Source of the DNA: Chrysogorgia sp. JL179-B06
Taxonomy: Eukaryota; Cnidaria; Anthozoa; Scleralcyonacea; Chrysogorgiidae
Assembly: GCA_035772405.1 (NCBI GenBank)
Contig: JAYKKM010000450.1
Location: forward strand, 5,618,001 to 5,682,000
Direction: 5' to 3'
DNA length: 64,000 nucleotides
Shown: positions 1 through 13,700 of the stretch, one piece after another
Layout of the letters: each line of letters opens with the position of its first letter
How positions within the stretch are numbered: the stretch's first letter is position 1
Made by a program: the position numbers and the translations under genes
The notes under the pieces: generated by a model
Database searches by the model: none
The model's input: the letters and a program-made list of their open reading frames with translations, nothing else
What the model was told of the DNA's origin: nothing

Positions 1-527
1 ATATATCAAAATTCTCAACATACTTTGCCAAAATTAAAACAATAAAGTATACCCTATACATTATCACCGATACTGTGGGAAATTATAAACATATTAAAGC
101 TAATCTATTAAAGTTTACGATTCAAATTCCATATTCATATCTACGTGTGCTGCAACTTTTGTTTACTTCGGTGAAATCCCTAGGGGCCTGGGTTTTACAT
201 TCGTTAGCCAATCATGATTCGTTTAAAGCCAAGTGATTCGTTTAGCCAATCACAATTCTTTAGATATTTAAAAGAATTCGTGTTCGCTGATTGGCTAACA
301 GCCAACGGTGAAATCGTCATATCAACTCATTGCCCTACCAAATATGGAGTTGTGACATCAATGGTGCAATACACGTATGTCAAAAGATTATTGCACGATT
401 GATGTCACCTGGTGCAATATGAAAAACTAATATTGCACGCTATGACGTTTTTCCAGTTGTTAAATAGTTGATAAAGTTAATCTTTTAAATAAATAATAAA
501 ACAATTATTGAATTCGGTTTTCGCATT

Positions 528-610
528 ATATGAAGAATTATCAAGGCCTCAGTTTGTGTTATCTGCCTCAGCCTTCAGCAGATAACACAAACATTGATAA
601 TTCTTCATAT
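528..610. repeat. Palindromic fold-back
   Basis: The arm starting 'atatgaagaattatcaa' is answered in inverted orientation by 'ttgataattcttcatat' at the right end, and 'tttgtgttatctgc' by 'gcagataacacaaa' further in. The arms are near perfect and the centre is short, as in a MITE or extruding palindrome. Confidence 0.8.
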
Positions 611-1062
611 CATGCTCAACCTCATTCAATAATTGATAATTATCACATACTAGTGCTTTTATCAGGTTGATAACAGCGAGTGCTAAAAACGATATGTCCC
701 TAGCTGGGACCCTGATAAAGGCACTAGTTGGTGATATCTTATCCCTCTCAGTACGATATCATAATTGTCCTTTGTTCGCTGTGCTCACTTGTGACAATTT
801 ATATGATATTGTCCTCGAGTGATAAAACTGATATCACCTTATCCCTCATATGATAATTCCTATACTAATAATTATATTATTAACTCTCATTGGATACTTA
901 ATTCCTTCAATGAGTATGACCTATGGCTTGACATTGAGGAATTGTCTATTTCTACGAGCCATACCACAAAAATATAATCATCCCAAAACCAAACAATTAC
1001 AAATCAGTTTTAATGAAGATACTATAAAATGTTGTACATAGTTATATAGCAGTATGTGTGTG

Positions 1063-1203
1063 CACGGGCGGATCAAGGGGGGGTGGGCACTTTGGGCAGG
1101 GGCCCCCACGCCGGAAAGTGTCAGGGGACCCGCGGGTGGCAGGCGTGAAGCAACCACTAATGTGCCAACTAGGGGCCCCGCGCATGCTTGATCCGCCCCT
1201 GTG
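1063..1203. repeat. G/C-rich fold-back repeat
   Basis: The left arm 'cacgggcggatcaag' and the right arm 'cttgatccgcccctgtg' are inverted copies around a G/C-rich core, in sharp contrast to the AT-rich surroundings. A loosely similar element with 'ggggtggatccagg' and 'ctagatccacc' ends lies at 62285-62535. Confidence 0.65.
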
Positions 1204-1225
1204 TGTGTGAGACCATGCAAAAAAG

Positions 1226-4200
1226 TTATTTTTTATTAATCCATTTAAAAAACTTGCATCGTGCTTCTTTGTTGCTATCATGTCCTTGTGGTCGAGCACA
1301 ACAGTAAAACTGTTTCCCATGATTGGACCCCTTGTTCTTCACAGTTCTAAGAACACAAGGTTCATTATGACCAGAGCAAAGAGGAGCAGGTGGTGGTCCT
1401 CGTAAAAGATTCTTCCATTGAGCAACAACTGCAGTTGAATTTTCACTTGAAGGATGGTTTGATAGTTGTGAAGTTTCCATTACCCCTAAACTATTAACTG
1501 ATCCTTTTTGCACGTGAGTACCCTGATGTAATTCTTTCTCAATGTTAGATTTCTCGCAATCGAAAGGCTCTTCCTGGTTTTGTGTTTGCTTATCAACTTT
1601 TATTTGGTTGTCCATGGTTTCATTTTTGCTTTTTGTTTTTGAACAATATTTAAAAATATTTCCTTGAGAACATTTTTTACTAACAGTTTTTTTGCGTTTT
1701 GCTTGACTAGTTGGCAACTGATATCCTAGTCGTTTGTTAGCATTTCCTCTCTCGTCTTTGGTTGACAAACTTTCAGTGCATTCGAAGCTTTCATTTGCTG
1801 CATCACTTGTATTGGTATGGATTTCCTTCTTTTTAAAAAACACCTTTAACTTCTGTTGCTTTCCAGCAAACTCTGGCATGTATTTAGTGCACAGTGGTGG
1901 TGGTTTTCCAGAATTTTTGAAAGAGCTTTTCAGAGTGGCTATTACAGGGCAATGGTCTGACCCCTCAATGTCTGGCCTGATGACACAGTCAATAAATTGT
2001 TCATTAAAGAACTTTAAACTAGAAAAGATGTAGTCAATACGAGTTCCATAATTTGTCTGTCTAGCTCCAGTCACTGTGGACCAACAGGTGAAAGCTGACT
2101 CCTGGTTTGGGTGAAAATATCGAAATGAATCCACAAACTTTGTGCTGTCAGTACCATCAGTCATGTCTTCATCATTCAATACAAATGTCCTTGCCCACTG
2201 GCGACTAGGATTAGAATCAAATATTTCCTGTAAAGTGAATAAATGTATTTAATAATAATTGACATGGAATAAGGAATTTGGATATTTTTAGCAAACTTAC
2301 AGGGTCATCTGGGTCACAATGGTCAATCAACTTGTGAGAAACGTTGAAGTCTCCTAGCACGATAACATGTCTACAAATGTTTAAAAAACAAATCAAAGTA
2401 AACAAACAGGGTAATCTATTTTACGTAAAAATGTATTTATTTTTTATCAGCTTAATGCAGAGCAACAAGCAACTTTTGTCATACTTGTTTTCTGCTAATA
2501 AACTCTTGCATTTTTGTTGCACAAGAGAATAAAATTGTAGTTTGAACCGAGTCCTTTCTTGATTATCTAGATCAGCTCTTGGACAGTAAAGATTCAGGAT
2601 TACTACATGATTTCCATCTGCATCAAGATGCTCAGTCAAAATGGTACGACCTTCAGCATTCAACGATTCAAGGTATTCTACACAAGTAAATTAAAAATTG
2701 TAAAATTAGAAACTATATTAATCCTTCAATATGTGATTGTTAATAGGGTCTATGCAAACATCTCTTATGCATCTTGGTCTGAATCAGATTTACCATTTGT
2801 TAAAGACCTCCCTTCATCGTCATCATCATCATCGAACTCTTGGTAATTTTCTGGTAAAAATATTTTATCTTCAGCATGAATTGGGGTAAGATTGTCACGA
2901 CAAAATGTTGCAACACCTAAAAAATAAATAAAAATTAAATTAGAAGTGTTCATTAAATTCAATATTGAAGATGTCTGCTATGATTCAGCAATATAATAGC
3001 TAAAGAGTGTACAGTAGATAAAAACCAAGCCTTATATCAGCAAAAAATCATTCAAAGATGCAGACCACTGCACATGAAGTTTGACTCATGAGTATTCTGA
3101 ACTAGCTGTTATCATACATACCTGAATATCCACTACGACCTTTTGAGAAGCTAAAGTATGAGTTGTAACCTTCTATAACTGCTGTATCTTCTTCAAGCAT
3201 GTCTCCTAAAGATAAGGAAATTATATTGTCATGTCAAAAATTACCAGCCAACAATTTGAAATAATATAAAACAAAACATAATCCGAAAAAGAATATCTTC
3301 AAATCTCAAAACTTTGTCTGCTGAGAAGCCTCGTACACTGAATTACTGAAGCATTAGCACTTTGTCAAGATGACGTCAGTATCCATGTTTGTCCGCATTT
3401 CCCCATAATTATTGCGACCATAACAAAAGAAAATAGCTCATTTGCAATCATTTGTGAGTCAAATTTTGGTTTGTTTGTCCGCATTTTGAACAGAGTTACC
3501 GTAGTTAATCACTTGATGTTTACCCAAAATTCATTGTAAATAATTACATCATTATCTCTTTTTATTTCAAATAATTTTTCTTTTAATAATTATTTCATTT
3601 TCTATTTTCTTTTTTATTAATAGTTAATATCAATGACTGCCTTCTTGCTACATATTAGCTACAATCAGTAGAGACATGTATGCATTGCGTACCTGTTTTT
3701 AATTAGTCAAAAGATCATGCTAGATTTTGACTAGTATCTTGAGATTTCAATATGTTCTTTTTCGTATTATATTTTATTTTGTAATGACTATTTCACGATA
3801 GTTTATCAAAATCGAGACAAAATATGTTACATTATAAGGCCACATAAAAAAAATTACTTGTTTAGCGTCCCCGCCCGACCTGGGAAATGTCCCCGACCTC
3901 AATTTTCTTTTTCTTTTTTATTTTGCACAAAACATAGTTTAAACTATCAAAACTATCGTTTTTCCACCTTAGAAATACCCTACTCATGTTTTACTGTCCA
4001 CTTGAGCATTGACGATCTCCATTGTGTCGGGCACCTCGATGAGACCATGATCAGACAAAAGTGTAACCACGGTTGATTGAAATTTTAAATCCGGTTTGCT
4101 TTGTCATGACGGTTTGAAATATAAAAAAATAAAAATAAAAACCTCCCTCCCGACCTGGAAAAGTTGGAATGGGTGGACGTTAAACAAGTAATTTTTTTTA

Positions 4201-4351
4201 TATGGCCTAACATTAAATTTTGTAACGTACTTGTAACTTTGGTCTCTTGCAAACAAATAATATCAACGTCCAGAGTGTCAAAGAGAGATTTTAATGATTT
4301 TTCCCTTTTTACAGATCGTATACCATTAATATTCCACGTTATAATCTTCAT
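1226..4351 (-). CDS. APEX2: APEX2, AP endonuclease 2
   Basis: Complete six-exon gene. Exons (minus strand, 5' to 3'): 4231-4351, 3122-3205, 2794-2916, 2485-2677, 2301-2370, 1226-2227. They join in frame to 530 residues; human APEX2 is about 518. The N-terminal exonuclease-endonuclease-phosphatase fold is clear: NINGIRS near residue 7, LQETK near 35, the GYNSYFSFSK...SGYSG block, LGDFN, and the catalytic SDHCPV at about 287-292. A PCNA-interacting PIP box, QQKLKVFF, lies at about 321-328. The last 50 residues form a GRF zinc finger (C...H...PC...CC...C). The family repairs abasic sites and trims 3' blocked ends, working with PCNA and ATR-Chk1 signalling. The start ATG begins the conserved MKIITWNINGIRS. 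It is divergent from HUWE1. An Asp/Glu-rich insert occurs after the PENYQEF motif. Confidence 0.96.
3834..4210. repeat. Fold-back element in APEX2 intron 1
   Basis: Left arm 'attacttgtttagcgtcc' and right arm 'ggacgttaaacaagtaat' are inverted copies, and the outer 'aggccacata' and 'tatggcct' continue them. The centre carries 'cccgacctgg' twice. It ends about 20 bp from the exon 1 donor. The rest of the intron (3206-3833) shows no further structure. Confidence 0.7.
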
Positions 4352-4787
4352 ATTTTAGAATATTACCTAGTAATATAAACCATACGAAAATATTTACCCA
4401 AATTGGTTTTGCATTGTCATGTTGGGCCTGGTGACGAGCACGCGTTCATCGCGAGATTCGTGCTTTTTCGCGTTTTCTGAACAACGTTAGAGATCCGCGC
4501 CATGACTTCTAGGTTCTTCAAAGATTTGGCTATTTTTTGTACAACAAAGAAGGAATAAACGCTGTCTCGTAGCATCTTACTCAATTGTTGAATAAGTATT
4601 GGTGATAAAGCAAGAGAAGTGTTGGTTTTTGATACCACATTAAGGATTGACCTGTTTGCTTTCTTGTTGCCAATAATGGTAGTTTACGTTTGATGCTGTC
4701 GTCTGTTGAGAGAGGTTTAAGATTTTTGGTCGTTGCAGCCCATGTTTTTGCTAATCTTAATATGGACGTTTTGATAAAGGAATAAAA
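4352..4787. promoter_or_regulatory. Divergent APEX2/HUWE1 promoter interval
   Basis: The two initiation codons face away from each other with only 436 bp between them, so this interval must contain both 5' leaders and probably a shared bidirectional promoter. It contains some CpG-containing stretches (around 4437-4500) not seen in the adjacent introns. No TATA box or named factor site is convincing. The minus-strand frame at 4417-4638 is not supported as a gene. Confidence 0.55.
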
Positions 4788-7700
4788 ATGAAAATTGACC
4801 GAAGCAAATTACGAAAGCCGCAGTCAGAGTTGGTAAGAAGACAATCTCTTCTAAATTTTCATGGCCATGTGCGATATTTTATAACCACATATTATAAATT
4901 CTGTAGTACTGTACTGTGACTTTTTGGATTGTGAATAAACTTGCCATTTCAATGTTTTATCCGTCTGAGTGTTTAATCTTTTTATATAATTTGATTTAGC
5001 CTTTGAATTGTCAACAGCTGATACAGAAACTCAAAGATGCTGATGATGAAGACTTGGCAGAAATTTTGAAAGGAATTCAGACTTGGCACTTTGGCAAAGT
5101 ATACAAAACTTTGAATAAACTACTTGACATTTTAGGTCTAGCATAATGTATGAGCAAAATCCAACTGCAATTATCCTCCGGTCAAACTTTTAAAAAAAAA
5201 TTTGTTCAAATGCCCTTTGTACTGGTGTAAAACACATTTGAATGATCAGACTTGCACACACTGTCAGATTCCTCCAGATTATTAAAGATGTAATAATTGG
5301 AGTTTCTTACACTGGGAGCCTAGCGAGAGGCAGTGATATTAAGATATGTGTTAGTAGGCTAGTATATTTTTGTTTTTTGCCATCATTATGTGAGCAGTAA
5401 TTGTTCCCACCCACCCCACCCTCGCAGTTGGCAACACAAGCATGTATTATTTTTATGTGTTAAAGTTTTGTAATGTTGCCGGTTGCAGATCAAATATGCT
5501 AACCCAGTTGTGAGAAATAATTTTTTCTTAAACATGTCACTAGAAATTTGAAACAAATTCCATCACAGTTAGGAATTCAAATTTCTTATAACCTTGTGCT
5601 TTTCAATTTATTTTAGTTTATGTTTATGTGCAAAAAACTAAATTTAAATAGACGATTTCAAGGTTATTGCCGCTATGTTGAATGGAGGCAAAGAGACTGG
5701 GACGAGTGTGGTTTAACAGAGTATAATACAGTCTAAAAGATTTAAAATTGCCATATTTTCATGCTCTTTACACTTTTTTACATTTGATTTGGACTTAAAT
5801 TTATGTTTGGCTTGATATTATCCTATTTCTGGTACAGAATATGTCTTTCCAATCACAAGATGAAATTTACATATATATGAAGATTTCTTACCAGGAATAA
5901 TCGTATCAGGGTAAAAGGCGCAGACACTATCCAAATCAAATGTTAAAAGTGTAAAAAGCACAAAAATTAGCCAATCATGCATCTTTTAGACTATTATTAT
6001 ACTCTCTTAAACCGCAATCGTCCCAGTCTCTTTGCCCCCATTTCAACATGGTGGCAATAACCTTGAAATTGTGTATTGTGATCCAATAAAAGGCTGGACA
6101 CCCAAAATTGCAGCATAAGTCACTTGGCAATTTGCATGCATCATGCTGACTGACACAAGATGGTGTCAGCAATTGATTGGCTAGACTTCTTGTGCACAAA
6201 AATAGTCATGCAAGTTTGTTGATATCTTGCAAGAATTTTGAGCCACCTTAAAGGTATTTTATCCATTCCTTTTAGTGCGAGCTTTTCCATTGGATAGATG
6301 TACTGGATAAGTTTGATACTATACTAGGCAATGTTTCAAAACATGCCGAGGGAAGTGAGTGGATTCTTGTGTATGACCAACTGCACCTCAAGAACAAAGA
6401 ACAGGTTATTTTATTTATTTGTTTTCTATTTTGGACAAAAAATGAATTTTTCTTAGCATATCAATGGGTAAATTACATGGCAATAGTTAACTACTAAAGT
6501 ACAAATTGAATACTTTAAATTACTGCAAAAATATTGTGTAAGAAATCTAATGCTTTTCAAGCGAAGGCCCTTTCATCAGAGAGTGAAATGTCTATTGACT
6601 TTGTCTCACTCTCTGATGAAATACAACACTTTCATAAGTAGGCTGGGGCGGTTTAATAAAAAAACCGAAACCGAAAACCGTCAAGAAAAAAACGGGTTTT
6701 TTTCATAAAAATATTGTAGACATAAAATATTAAATCACACGTTTTTTACTTCACGAAATTATTTTTTTTGATAAGAAAAGTTTACAACATTACAAAAATA
6801 CGCAATATAGGAAGCAACCTGTCTTCGCAGAGGTCCACCCACGTTTTAGCCAATTCATATTTAAATTAATTTTTGAGATAGGTGAGATAATCGGATTTTT
6901 CGTTTTTACCCGCGATTTTTTTCGGTTTTCCTGGTTTTTCGGTTTTCTTATACAAGCAAAACCGTAAAACCGGTTTTGAAAAAAACACGTTTTTTTTCGG
7001 TATACTGAAAAACCGCCTCAGCCTATTCATAAGTACTAAATTCCTTGACTAATATTCTTTCTTTCATTTCTAGGCCAAGAAATACAAGGAAAATATATCT
7101 AATGTATTAAAATTCACAGGATTACTTGTAGAACATTCGTATGCAAGGCACATTTATAGTTCAATGGAGGTACAATATGGATATAACATCTTTAAAATTA
7201 TTATATTATAGTACACTACAGTACATTATTAACAGATACATTTTGAATAATTATTTCTATATTTTAATGAATTGTGATTTTCTGCTTTTGGTCATCTAGC
7301 TGCCATTCATGTGGCTAAATATTTTCTTTTTACTTAAGTAAAATAAATCTTTTTGAGTTCACAAAGAGCAAATTAATATAATTATGAATATTAATGTTTA
7401 CTATTTATATAGCGCAAATTAGCATGTGTATATGATCAAATGCGCTCTACAACATCGACAATTTATTCTATTATATTCAGTACCCAGTACCCCAATCAAT
7501 TAACCTTAGCTATTTATTTTTACAGTTTTTATCATCATTAGTCTTCCTATAACTATTTATCCTAACCCGCCCTGTCAACTTCCCTGTGGGAGGAAACCGG
7601 AGAAAACCCACGACTTTCGGCAGAGTGTTGATCAACTCTTTCCACGTGCGATCAAATGTCCGAACACAGGATTCAAACTCTTGACCTCAGAGGTGGGAGG

Positions 7701-10700
7701 CAGTGGCACTGACCACTAGACCACCGAAGCCCCATTGAACATTGATTTATAGTGTAATAAGTGTTTATTATGAATTTTCTAGCATCTTATAGCTTTGTTG
7801 GCAGCAAATGATATGGAAATAGTATTATGTGTTTTAAATGTGCTGTATATATTCAGGTAATGACATATATCTATATTATTATATTGTATATTCTTCAATT
7901 TCATTGTTTACAATTTTTTTTTCCATTTTACTAATGTTGTGTAACATGAATTATCTTTCATAGTAAAAGATCCAACTTCATTTCTCGTTTACCTGTCGAA
8001 CAAAGAAAAACTCTTCATCAAAGACTGTATTGCCTAGCCGAAGTAAATATTTTAATATTACAAACCAAATTACTATTTAGTATTTCAAATTACTAAATGT
8101 ATTGATGAATTGTATCTCTTTTTCAGAGTTGGGGAGGTGTGGAAAATAGTTTTGGCTTAGCTCAATGTTCTAAAGATGTTCCTGCAGAAGTGAGGAAATT
8201 TCTATCAGTATAAGAGATTTTTACAAGGCATTTTGTTGTGTAACTGTGTCATTTGAGTTAAAATATATTGTATGCAGTTTCAGAAAAAATGTATAGTAGC
8301 AATAGCTACAAGGTGTCAAAGTTGCATACTGTATTTTGCTGTGTATAAGTTGACCTGGCAAATAAATCGAGCCCCTATTTTTTCTCAATTCTTGCAACAT
8401 CCCAGCGTGTTTGGATCAACCATCAGGCAATCCAAACACACAAACCATTAGGTATTTCTTTAGTGGAATGCTAAGGAACTTCATTTATATTCAGGTTGGT
8501 AAAATTTATTTAAAATTTCATTTGTTTTCAGCAATTCCCAGAAAGTGCTTGTAATGTTCATTTTGAATTTTATTCTGATGTCAAGAAAGAGGATGATAAA
8601 AATAAAGTGTTGGAAGTGGTAAGATTTTTTATAACTACCCAGCAGATTACTTCAAGAATTTTCAATCGTAGTAACGAAGACCCAATCATTGTATGATAAT
8701 TTTTGTTTATTAGAGAATCATATTGTCTTTATGTAATCTTTTAAGTCTACTCCTTAAACCAATGATACATCTTCTGGTGCCATTGACATCCTCAATAAAG
8801 ATAAAAATGAAATACACTATCAAAATCGAAATTAAAATAAATACAATCCTCATTTGAAAACCAATGAGTTTTTCTTTGTTCACCAACAGTCTAAATTAAG
8901 AAAAGGAAAGGACAAATATTACCATTTGTGCATACAAATTGATTACTTTGAGTGCTGTTTAGGCAGTGTGTTGGTGAAAAGGGGTGAACTACCATGATTT
9001 TAGGAACTGACGTTTTGAGCGGAGCCCTTTATGAAAGTAAGACCAAGGGCTCTGTTCGAAATGTCAGTATCTTGATTACTTTAAAAGTTGGTGTGCTGTC
9101 AAAATAGTGTCTTGGAGATCTAACATTTTGACCAAAGGATCACTCCGACAAAGGGCCTTCTCTTGAAACATTAAACGTTAGAGTATTCAATTTCTTCTTC
9201 ACTGTCTACGCAGCACAACCTATTTCACTTATTAATACACAAGTGCTTCTGTGCAATAATATTATATTACTTTTAGACTTCAGATGATACTTGTGCCCTA
9301 TCTGTGGTACATCTTGAAGGTGTTAACAAGGTAATTCATTTCTAAAATACCGGTAATAGATATACATGTTGGTATTTGATGTAATTTTAGTTACCCTGTA
9401 ACTTTATATATATTATTAATCCACTTTGTCTTGATTTTGAGTCATTAGTTATCAAGGTGCTTCTTTTTTAATTATTTTGTTCTGAATATATAAATTATTT
9501 AATAATCCTTTGCTTACTTAAAAACACATATTTTAGCTAACAGAAAGCCCTGGGGAAATTATGGAGAAAGTTCTGAAAAAACATTGTATTCCAGAGGAAA
9601 AAAGGGTATGCTGGTTAATATTTTAGAGGTTGTATAAAAAAGAGATATAATAGAACTTCAATAAGTTGAGAAATACAATGACAATGTTTGGGACAATGTG
9701 TCTTTCATCAGGTCAGATAAATATTAAACTAAACAGTAGTTACAATAGTTGCTACTTTATTGGTAGTTTCGCCTTTCAAACTTTTCTCAATATAATATTT
9801 GATGTAATAATATGAAACACGAAGAAGAGTGTTTATCAGGACATCCAAGCACAGAGAAGTTTGTTGAAAATCGAGGCAAAGCCAAACTTTTTAACAAACT
9901 TCGAGGTGTTTGGATATCCTGATGAAACACTCTTCCGAGTGTTTCATATTACATCTCAAACAAATCAATATTTTAAGAGAAAATCAAGGTGAAAATTGTC
10001 TTAATTTATGTAATTTCTTCCTCTGATATCCAAACCACCGTCTTGGTGCTGATTTCCTTTGTTTTGGTCATGAATTATTGATTTGAGATTTACCGGTAAT
10101 AAATGTTTACAGTTGGTAATTTCATTTTCCTTTTAAACTTTTCAAGATCAAACTTTTTTCAAGAATTCGACTAGCTAAACATTTCCATAATTATCCCAAG
10201 AGGATAAAATGTCTTCAATCAAGACTCCAAGCCATATCAATTCTAGGTAACTATGATGAACTTTCACAAGATTTAGGTCCAAATATTTTATAAAGGTCTT
10301 ACTCTTTTTCATCATTTATTGATTCTAAAATTATTGAAAATTATTTTTTTAGTGTACTCCACCAGTAATCAAGAAAACACTGTCAATCAGTTGCTATACC
10401 CTGGTTTTGTTGAAGAAATTGTTGATGCAATTCGACTTAATGACCCAAACTCAAGATATGCAGTATGTGCATTGTACAATGATTGTGTACTTTACTTGTT
10501 TTATGTGTTAATAAGAATAAAAATTAAAGATGCTAGTACAGTGTATATGATTATTGAGTAAGAGTACTTGGTATTTTCATAAGCAACATCTCAGATGATG
10601 TGTCCTTCTTCAGGTCAGATGGATTTTTTTTAAATGTATTTATTATGGTAATATTCTCATGTAATTCTTAATGTACTACATAACATAGCACCCCTTGTCC

Positions 10701-13700
10701 CTTGCCATGGGTGGGAGGGTGGGTTATCAACTACCACACTAGCTGGCAGCAAAAAGACAAAAGATGCTATCTCACTGAGGCACATGCCCAATCTATTTCT
10801 CGTTTCTTTCATACTTCAGCCAGCGAGAAACTGTAATTTGATGTAACATATAGCTTTATTTTAAATAGGAAATTAGTTCTGCTTCATTACGAACTTTGAC
10901 TGCCATCATTCATTTAGAGAGAAACTCAAGGTGAGTAGACCAAGATATTGTTTGCATTTCCTATTCTTAATAAACCGCATTGATTGGTATCTCCAGGCTA
11001 CTTTTCTATAGTGGTACTTGGTCGTAAAACAATGCTAGAACAATTATCTGCTGTATCGTTGGTTGTCACATTATGGCTACTTACTGAAGCCAAATGACGT
11101 TGTACTACCTGGTGACAGCAGAAACACTTTTAACTTCTTTATTGTTCCATAATTATACCATGCAGCATAGATAATTATATTTGTATTTTTACAAGAATAA
11201 GGGAAACTTTGTGAACAAGAGTTGAACATACTGATTTGAGATGTCAGAAGAGCTACTGTAAGAGCTTGTCTCAGGGATGTTACTGTACATCAGGGATGTT
11301 ACTGTACATCAGGGATGTTACTGTACATCAGGGGTGTTACTGTACATCAGGGGTGTTACTGTACATCAGGGGTGTTACTGTAACTGTAGAAGTAGGCTGG
11401 GTTGGTTGGTTTGGTCATGTGCCAAGGGTGGATCAAGAAAATTGGGTGTAAACAATCATTGATTTAGAAGTGTCTGGAAGAAGGGGAAAGGGAGATCTAG
11501 GAACACATGGGAGGAGGGTGTGATAACATGCAGATTTTAGGGTTTTGTGTAAGGAACTACGAGGTCAAAGTGGTGTATCTATCACAATTAACAATTTGTT
11601 TTTATTAGACTTACCTCTATCATTGAAGCAACTGGAGCTAATTCTTATCATGGTTTTCTTCCGACCCTTGTCAGAAATTGTATACAGGCCATGACGGGTA
11701 CACACGTTTTTTTGTATATCTAGCTAGAGGTTGCATGTTTATCAGTTTTTCCTGTTGTGTGATTACCTCAAATGAAGTTGATTATTATTATAATAATGCT
11801 GTGAAATAACATATTACAGATTCCAAAATGATGTTGTATTCTCATGGCTTTGCAACTGCCCTATTCTCATTTTTGTATCACTTGGCAAGCTATGAATCAG
11901 GTATCTATTTGAACCTCACTGCACTTTACAGTAATCATTACATACAGTATGTTATTTAAGCAGATATTGAGAGATATAAACAACAAACAAATTTTGTGAC
12001 CCGAAAAATGGCTGCTGTTAGTGTTAAGATTGTGAGCATGCAATGCATAATTACCCAGAGACACATTGTATTAAATTAGATATCATTCATGTGACATTTT
12101 ATCTATTTCTATTCATGTGATTTTTTTCTGATATATTGAGTAGGGGGTGAGGCGTTGGTTTCATGTGGTCTCATGGAATCCCTTCTTAAAGTGATTGAAT
12201 GGCCTGGCGAAGAAGATTGTATAACGGTAGGTGTTATTACATCCCAGCCTTGATCCTTTCAGCCTTGATCCTTTCAGCCTTGATCCTTTCACATCTACCA
12301 TAATGTAAATACAAATATAATCAACATATGTATACCATTGATTTGTGTAATAAACTAAAAACCATTGATCCTCTCAGCATTGTCATCTAACATGAGCAGC
12401 AGAGTCCAAACTAGTACTAAAAAAAAGCTTAGCAATACTCCCCTGAAGTTTCTACCCTTGGTTTTATAAATTTTGAAGATGACTTTGAAAAAGTTGGAGC
12501 ATCATTGTTAAGTGAGCTTCGAAAATCTTGCAAATTGTGAAGTGATTTTTTTAAATTTTTAAAATTTTCAAACCACCAATTTTGACTCTGAGACATCATA
12601 TGCATTTTTATTTCCATTCCTGTACATTGTACATGTATGTTTATTTACCATATCTTTAACAAGAAATGTGCCAATGGAATTTAATGGAAACTAATCTCGT
12701 AAATTTATTTTGCTGTAACTTTCAGTTTGTGACAAGGGCAGTTAGAGTTGTTGACTTAATAACCAATTTGGACATGGTTGGCTTTCAAAATCATGGTGGA
12801 CTTGCGATAATTTTAAGTAGATTGGAGGTATGGTGCATGTAATTAGAGACTGGTTGATATAGTTAAATGAATGAACATGTACATCAAACCTTTAACCTTA
12901 GAAGATGTCACAGTCCCTGACCATCTGAGTCTGTATTGAAGGCTTGGTATGCATGCTTATTATAGTCTGTATTGAAGGCTTGTTATATATGCTTATTATC
13001 AACTGCACACAACAGCATTGTTTAACAGATTCTCATGATAATCTGGCTCCAGGAATTGTCATGTAGTTACTATACTTGAGCATTGTGTGTGTTGTTTTCC
13101 TTTATAGCAAGAAATCAAGCTATGCCAGCCCTACCATGGAGGAATATTGGCATGTGAAAGCTCTACAGTTGCCAGTCCAGCAGACAGCAGTGGTAGCACT
13201 GAAGCTATGGAAACAAGTCCACCAGCAACTGTACCATCACGTGAGGCAAACCAAAATAGTGGTAGTGACACCTTGATGGACACAGATGGAACAGGTATGA
13301 AGCAGATATTGTTTTGACATGATATAATCCTAGACATCTATCCTCCGCGAAATCACCAAATGATGGCATCAGTATATCAGGACACACCTAATTGGTCTCC
13401 AAGCATTTCTTATACAGTACTAGTTGGCAGAAGTTGTTTTTAAAAATATCAGTTTATCTTTTGTGATCATTCATTCTCATAGTAACACCTTTTACAACTC
13501 TTCGGTATTTTACTTCGTTTTTGAAATATTTCAGTTTGTTTTAAATGAATGGTCTCTGACGTCAGGTGCAGGGTAGAGAATTTTCACTCATTAAAAATGT
13601 CTTATATCGCAGTGAAAAATATTAGTTACATCTTCAAGTTTGTTCCACAAATTTACTTGAAAATGTGTGTATAATAACTCCTCATAATAATGAACGTTGT

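Larger units (their letters stand above)
1..1225. other. Repeat-rich flank downstream of APEX2
   Basis: No gene is supported here. The stretch is AT-rich and holds a palindrome at 528-610, a second set of partly palindromic 'ctgataaaggcactagt'-like segments at 640-840, and a G/C-rich fold-back at 1063-1203. The short open frames at 214-402 and 850-1041 have no recognisable content and are probably chance. Confidence 0.6.

Noticed and set aside
6550..6600. Hammerhead core near 6555 and at 9010-9175
   Set aside because: CTGATGA or GAAA-like words are present, but stem II is weak or core bases are lost, so I do not list them as ribozyme features.
11236..11462. Open frames with repeated Cys-Tyr motifs
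   Set aside because: They are produced by the 19-bp minisatellite and have no initiation or splice context.
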